In this document: positions 49,179 to 49,701 of the stretch, in pieces
Numbering within the stretch: position 1 is the stretch's first letter
Layout of the letters: each line of letters starts with the position of its first letter
Assembly: GCA_038236865.1 (NCBI GenBank)
Contig: JBBRZI010000006.1
Coordinates: 1 to 49,701 of the forward strand
Source: UBA4729 sp038236865
GTDB taxonomy: Bacteria; Patescibacteriota; Saccharimonadia; Saccharimonadales; UBA4665
Direction: 5' to 3'
Length of the DNA: 49,701 bases
Position numbers and translations under genes: made by a program
Notes under the pieces: model-generated
What the model was told of the DNA's origin: nothing
The model's database searches: none
What the model saw: only the letters and a program-made list of their open reading frames with translations

Positions 49179-49268
49179 GGAAGGGTGTCCGAGTGGTCGA
49201 TGGAAACGGTCTTGAAAACCGTCGCGCCGGCAACGGTGCCGTGGGTTCGAATCCCACCCCTTCCGCCA
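49179..49268 (+). tRNA. tRNA-Ser (anticodon UGA)
   Basis: A 90 nt class II tRNA. The acceptor stem GGAAGGG pairs with CCCTTCC, with discriminator G and encoded CCA. The anticodon loop is CTTGAAA, reading UCN codons through UGA. There is a long variable arm (CGCGCCGGCAACGGTGCCG region) and the T-arm GTGGGTTCGAATCCCAC. A terminator follows at once. Confidence 0.97.
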
Positions 49269-49307
49269 AAATATAATAGCCTGACGAAAGTCAGGCTATT
49301 ATATTTT
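49268..49307 (+). terminator. Terminator after tRNA-Ser(UGA)
   Basis: An 18 bp perfect stem (49268-49285 with 49290-49307) and a GAAA loop, ending in TTTT. Its first base is the last A of the tRNA CCA. Confidence 0.9.
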
Positions 49308-49310
49308 GCA

Positions 49311-49443
49311 GGTGGGATCCGAACCCAATGAGAGAGCATAGCGAACGGAGGGGTTCGGCGTAGCAAAGCCACGCGCATGAACTTGTTCAGAGCATGGCTT
49401 TGTGGAGAAGGACGAAGTCCGCTATCCCACCCCTTCCGCCAAA
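49311..49443. repeat. Duplicated tRNA-Ser 3' end with inverted T-arm copy
   Basis: Bases 49424-49443 repeat exactly the last T-arm and acceptor bases of tRNA-Ser (49251-49270). Bases 49311-49326, read on the minus strand, repeat its T-arm (GGGTTC, then ATCCCACC). GGTGGGAT at 49311 and ATCCCACC at 49424 can close a stem over about 105 nt that contain further hairpins (TGAAC/GTTCA, GGAC/GTCC). It looks like an attachment-site scar or a decayed element. No gene lies here. Confidence 0.6.
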
Positions 49444-49448
49444 CACTA

Positions 49449-49531
49449 ATATGTTTAAGTCTGTAGCCTTGTCCATGGAGTATTTATGTACTGAACCCCG
49501 ACTTTTACCGGGACGACAGGAGTAACGAGAG
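49449..49531. repeat. Weak E-like segment plus palindrome
   Basis: ATATGTTTAAGTCTGTAGCC resembles the ATATACTTAAGCCCGTAGGC part of E3, and about 40 bases later a CCCCGACTTTTACCGGGACG palindrome with a GACAG tail recalls the dispersed family. The match is partial. Confidence 0.35.
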
Positions 49532-49552
49532 CCAAATCCAAGCAGTTCCCGA

Positions 49553-49581
49553 TTGCCCCCACCCCGTAAAAATGGTATATT
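49553..49581 (+). promoter_or_regulatory. Promoter of tRNA-Ser(GCU)
   Basis: TTGCCC (49553-49558) and TATATT (49576-49581) are 17 bp apart, about 25 bases before the tRNA. Confidence 0.65.
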
Positions 49582-49606
49582 CGTTCAAGTTGGCTAGCAT
49601 CATTAC

Positions 49607-49699
49607 GGAGAGGTACCCAAGTGGCTCAAGGGGATGGTTTGCTAAATCATTAGGGGGGAGCAATCTCCCGCGAGGGTTCGAATCCCTCTCTCTCCGCCA
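49607..49699 (+). tRNA. tRNA-Ser (anticodon GCU)
   Basis: A 93 nt class II tRNA. Acceptor GGAGAGG pairs with TCTCTCC (one G-U), with encoded GCCA. The anticodon loop is TTGCTAA, so GCU reads AGC/AGU. The variable arm is long (AGGGGGGAGCAATCTCCCGC region) and the T-arm is GAGGGTTCGAATCCCTC. It ends two bases before the window ends. Confidence 0.97.
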
Positions 49700-49701
49700 A
49701 A

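Noticed and set aside
49175..49378. 67-codon minus-strand frame containing GGRGGIRTHGT
   Set aside because: It is the antisense of tRNA-Ser(UGA). This peptide is a well-known false annotation created by tRNA genes.

Overview
The window looks like a chromosomal segment from a candidate phyla radiation (Patescibacteria) bacterium, most probably Candidatus Saccharibacteria (TM7). This rests on family recognition: the rpmH-rnpA-yidC-jag / dnaA-dnaN-recF origin region, a type IV secretion-like locus with PrgI, a split VirB4/TraC ATPase and a row of small VirB2/TrbC-like pilins, and peptidoglycan-active secreted proteins. TGA acts as a normal stop codon (for example at the ends of dnaA and of the COG2865-like gene), which argues against the Gracilibacteria/Absconditabacteria code. 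No rRNA is present to settle the taxonomy.

Layout. (1) 1-14.9 kb is a surface-polysaccharide island. On the plus strand it has a DUF2304-like fragment, a UDP-GlcNAc 4,6-dehydratase, an RmlD-like reductase, a WbuB-like glycosyltransferase, a small DMT/SMR transporter, a GT-C-like membrane protein, an anchored protein and a large secreted lysozyme-like repeat protein. On the minus strand is a tightly overlapping operon wzm-wzt-methyltransferase-GT2-GT2. (2) 14.9-24.7 kb is accessory: a GT2 gene remnant interrupted by a structured element, an AlbA/Schlafen-type regulator, more glycosyltransferases, a GIY-YIG protein, a HigBA toxin-antitoxin pair, small orphan genes and several dispersed palindromic repeats. 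(3) 22.6-29.9 kb is the replication-origin core: jag, yidC, rnpA and rpmH leftward; dnaA, dnaN, a four-helix-bundle gene and recF rightward, with DnaA boxes on both sides of dnaA. (4) 29.9-47.3 kb is a minimal type IV secretion-like system: eight leftward genes (VirB6-like, an orphan, PrgI, TraC N-terminal half, VirB4 ATPase, an M15 peptidase fusion, a lysozyme/M23 fusion, an orphan) diverging from a rightward operon of six pilin-like paralogues. (5) 47.5-49.7 kb has Hsp20, ComF and two tRNA-Ser genes.

The strongest unexplained signal is a ~160 nt element present twice, at 14984-15142 and, in reverse orientation, at 49014-49178. Its core is highly conserved. Its ~22 bp closing stem has unrelated sequence in the two copies but pairs in both, and a second helix also keeps pairing through base changes. 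That is the pattern of a structured RNA, not of a simple inverted repeat. One copy interrupts a glycosyltransferase remnant such that deleting 162 nt restores a collinear reading frame; the other has a promoter in front of it and ends exactly one base before a tRNA-Ser. I do not recognise it as any known RNA family. Working together, the polysaccharide genes probably build and export a surface glycan, while the secretion-like locus with its wall hydrolases, pilins and nearby comF would suit DNA uptake or host-surface contact in a small host-associated cell; these roles are inferred.
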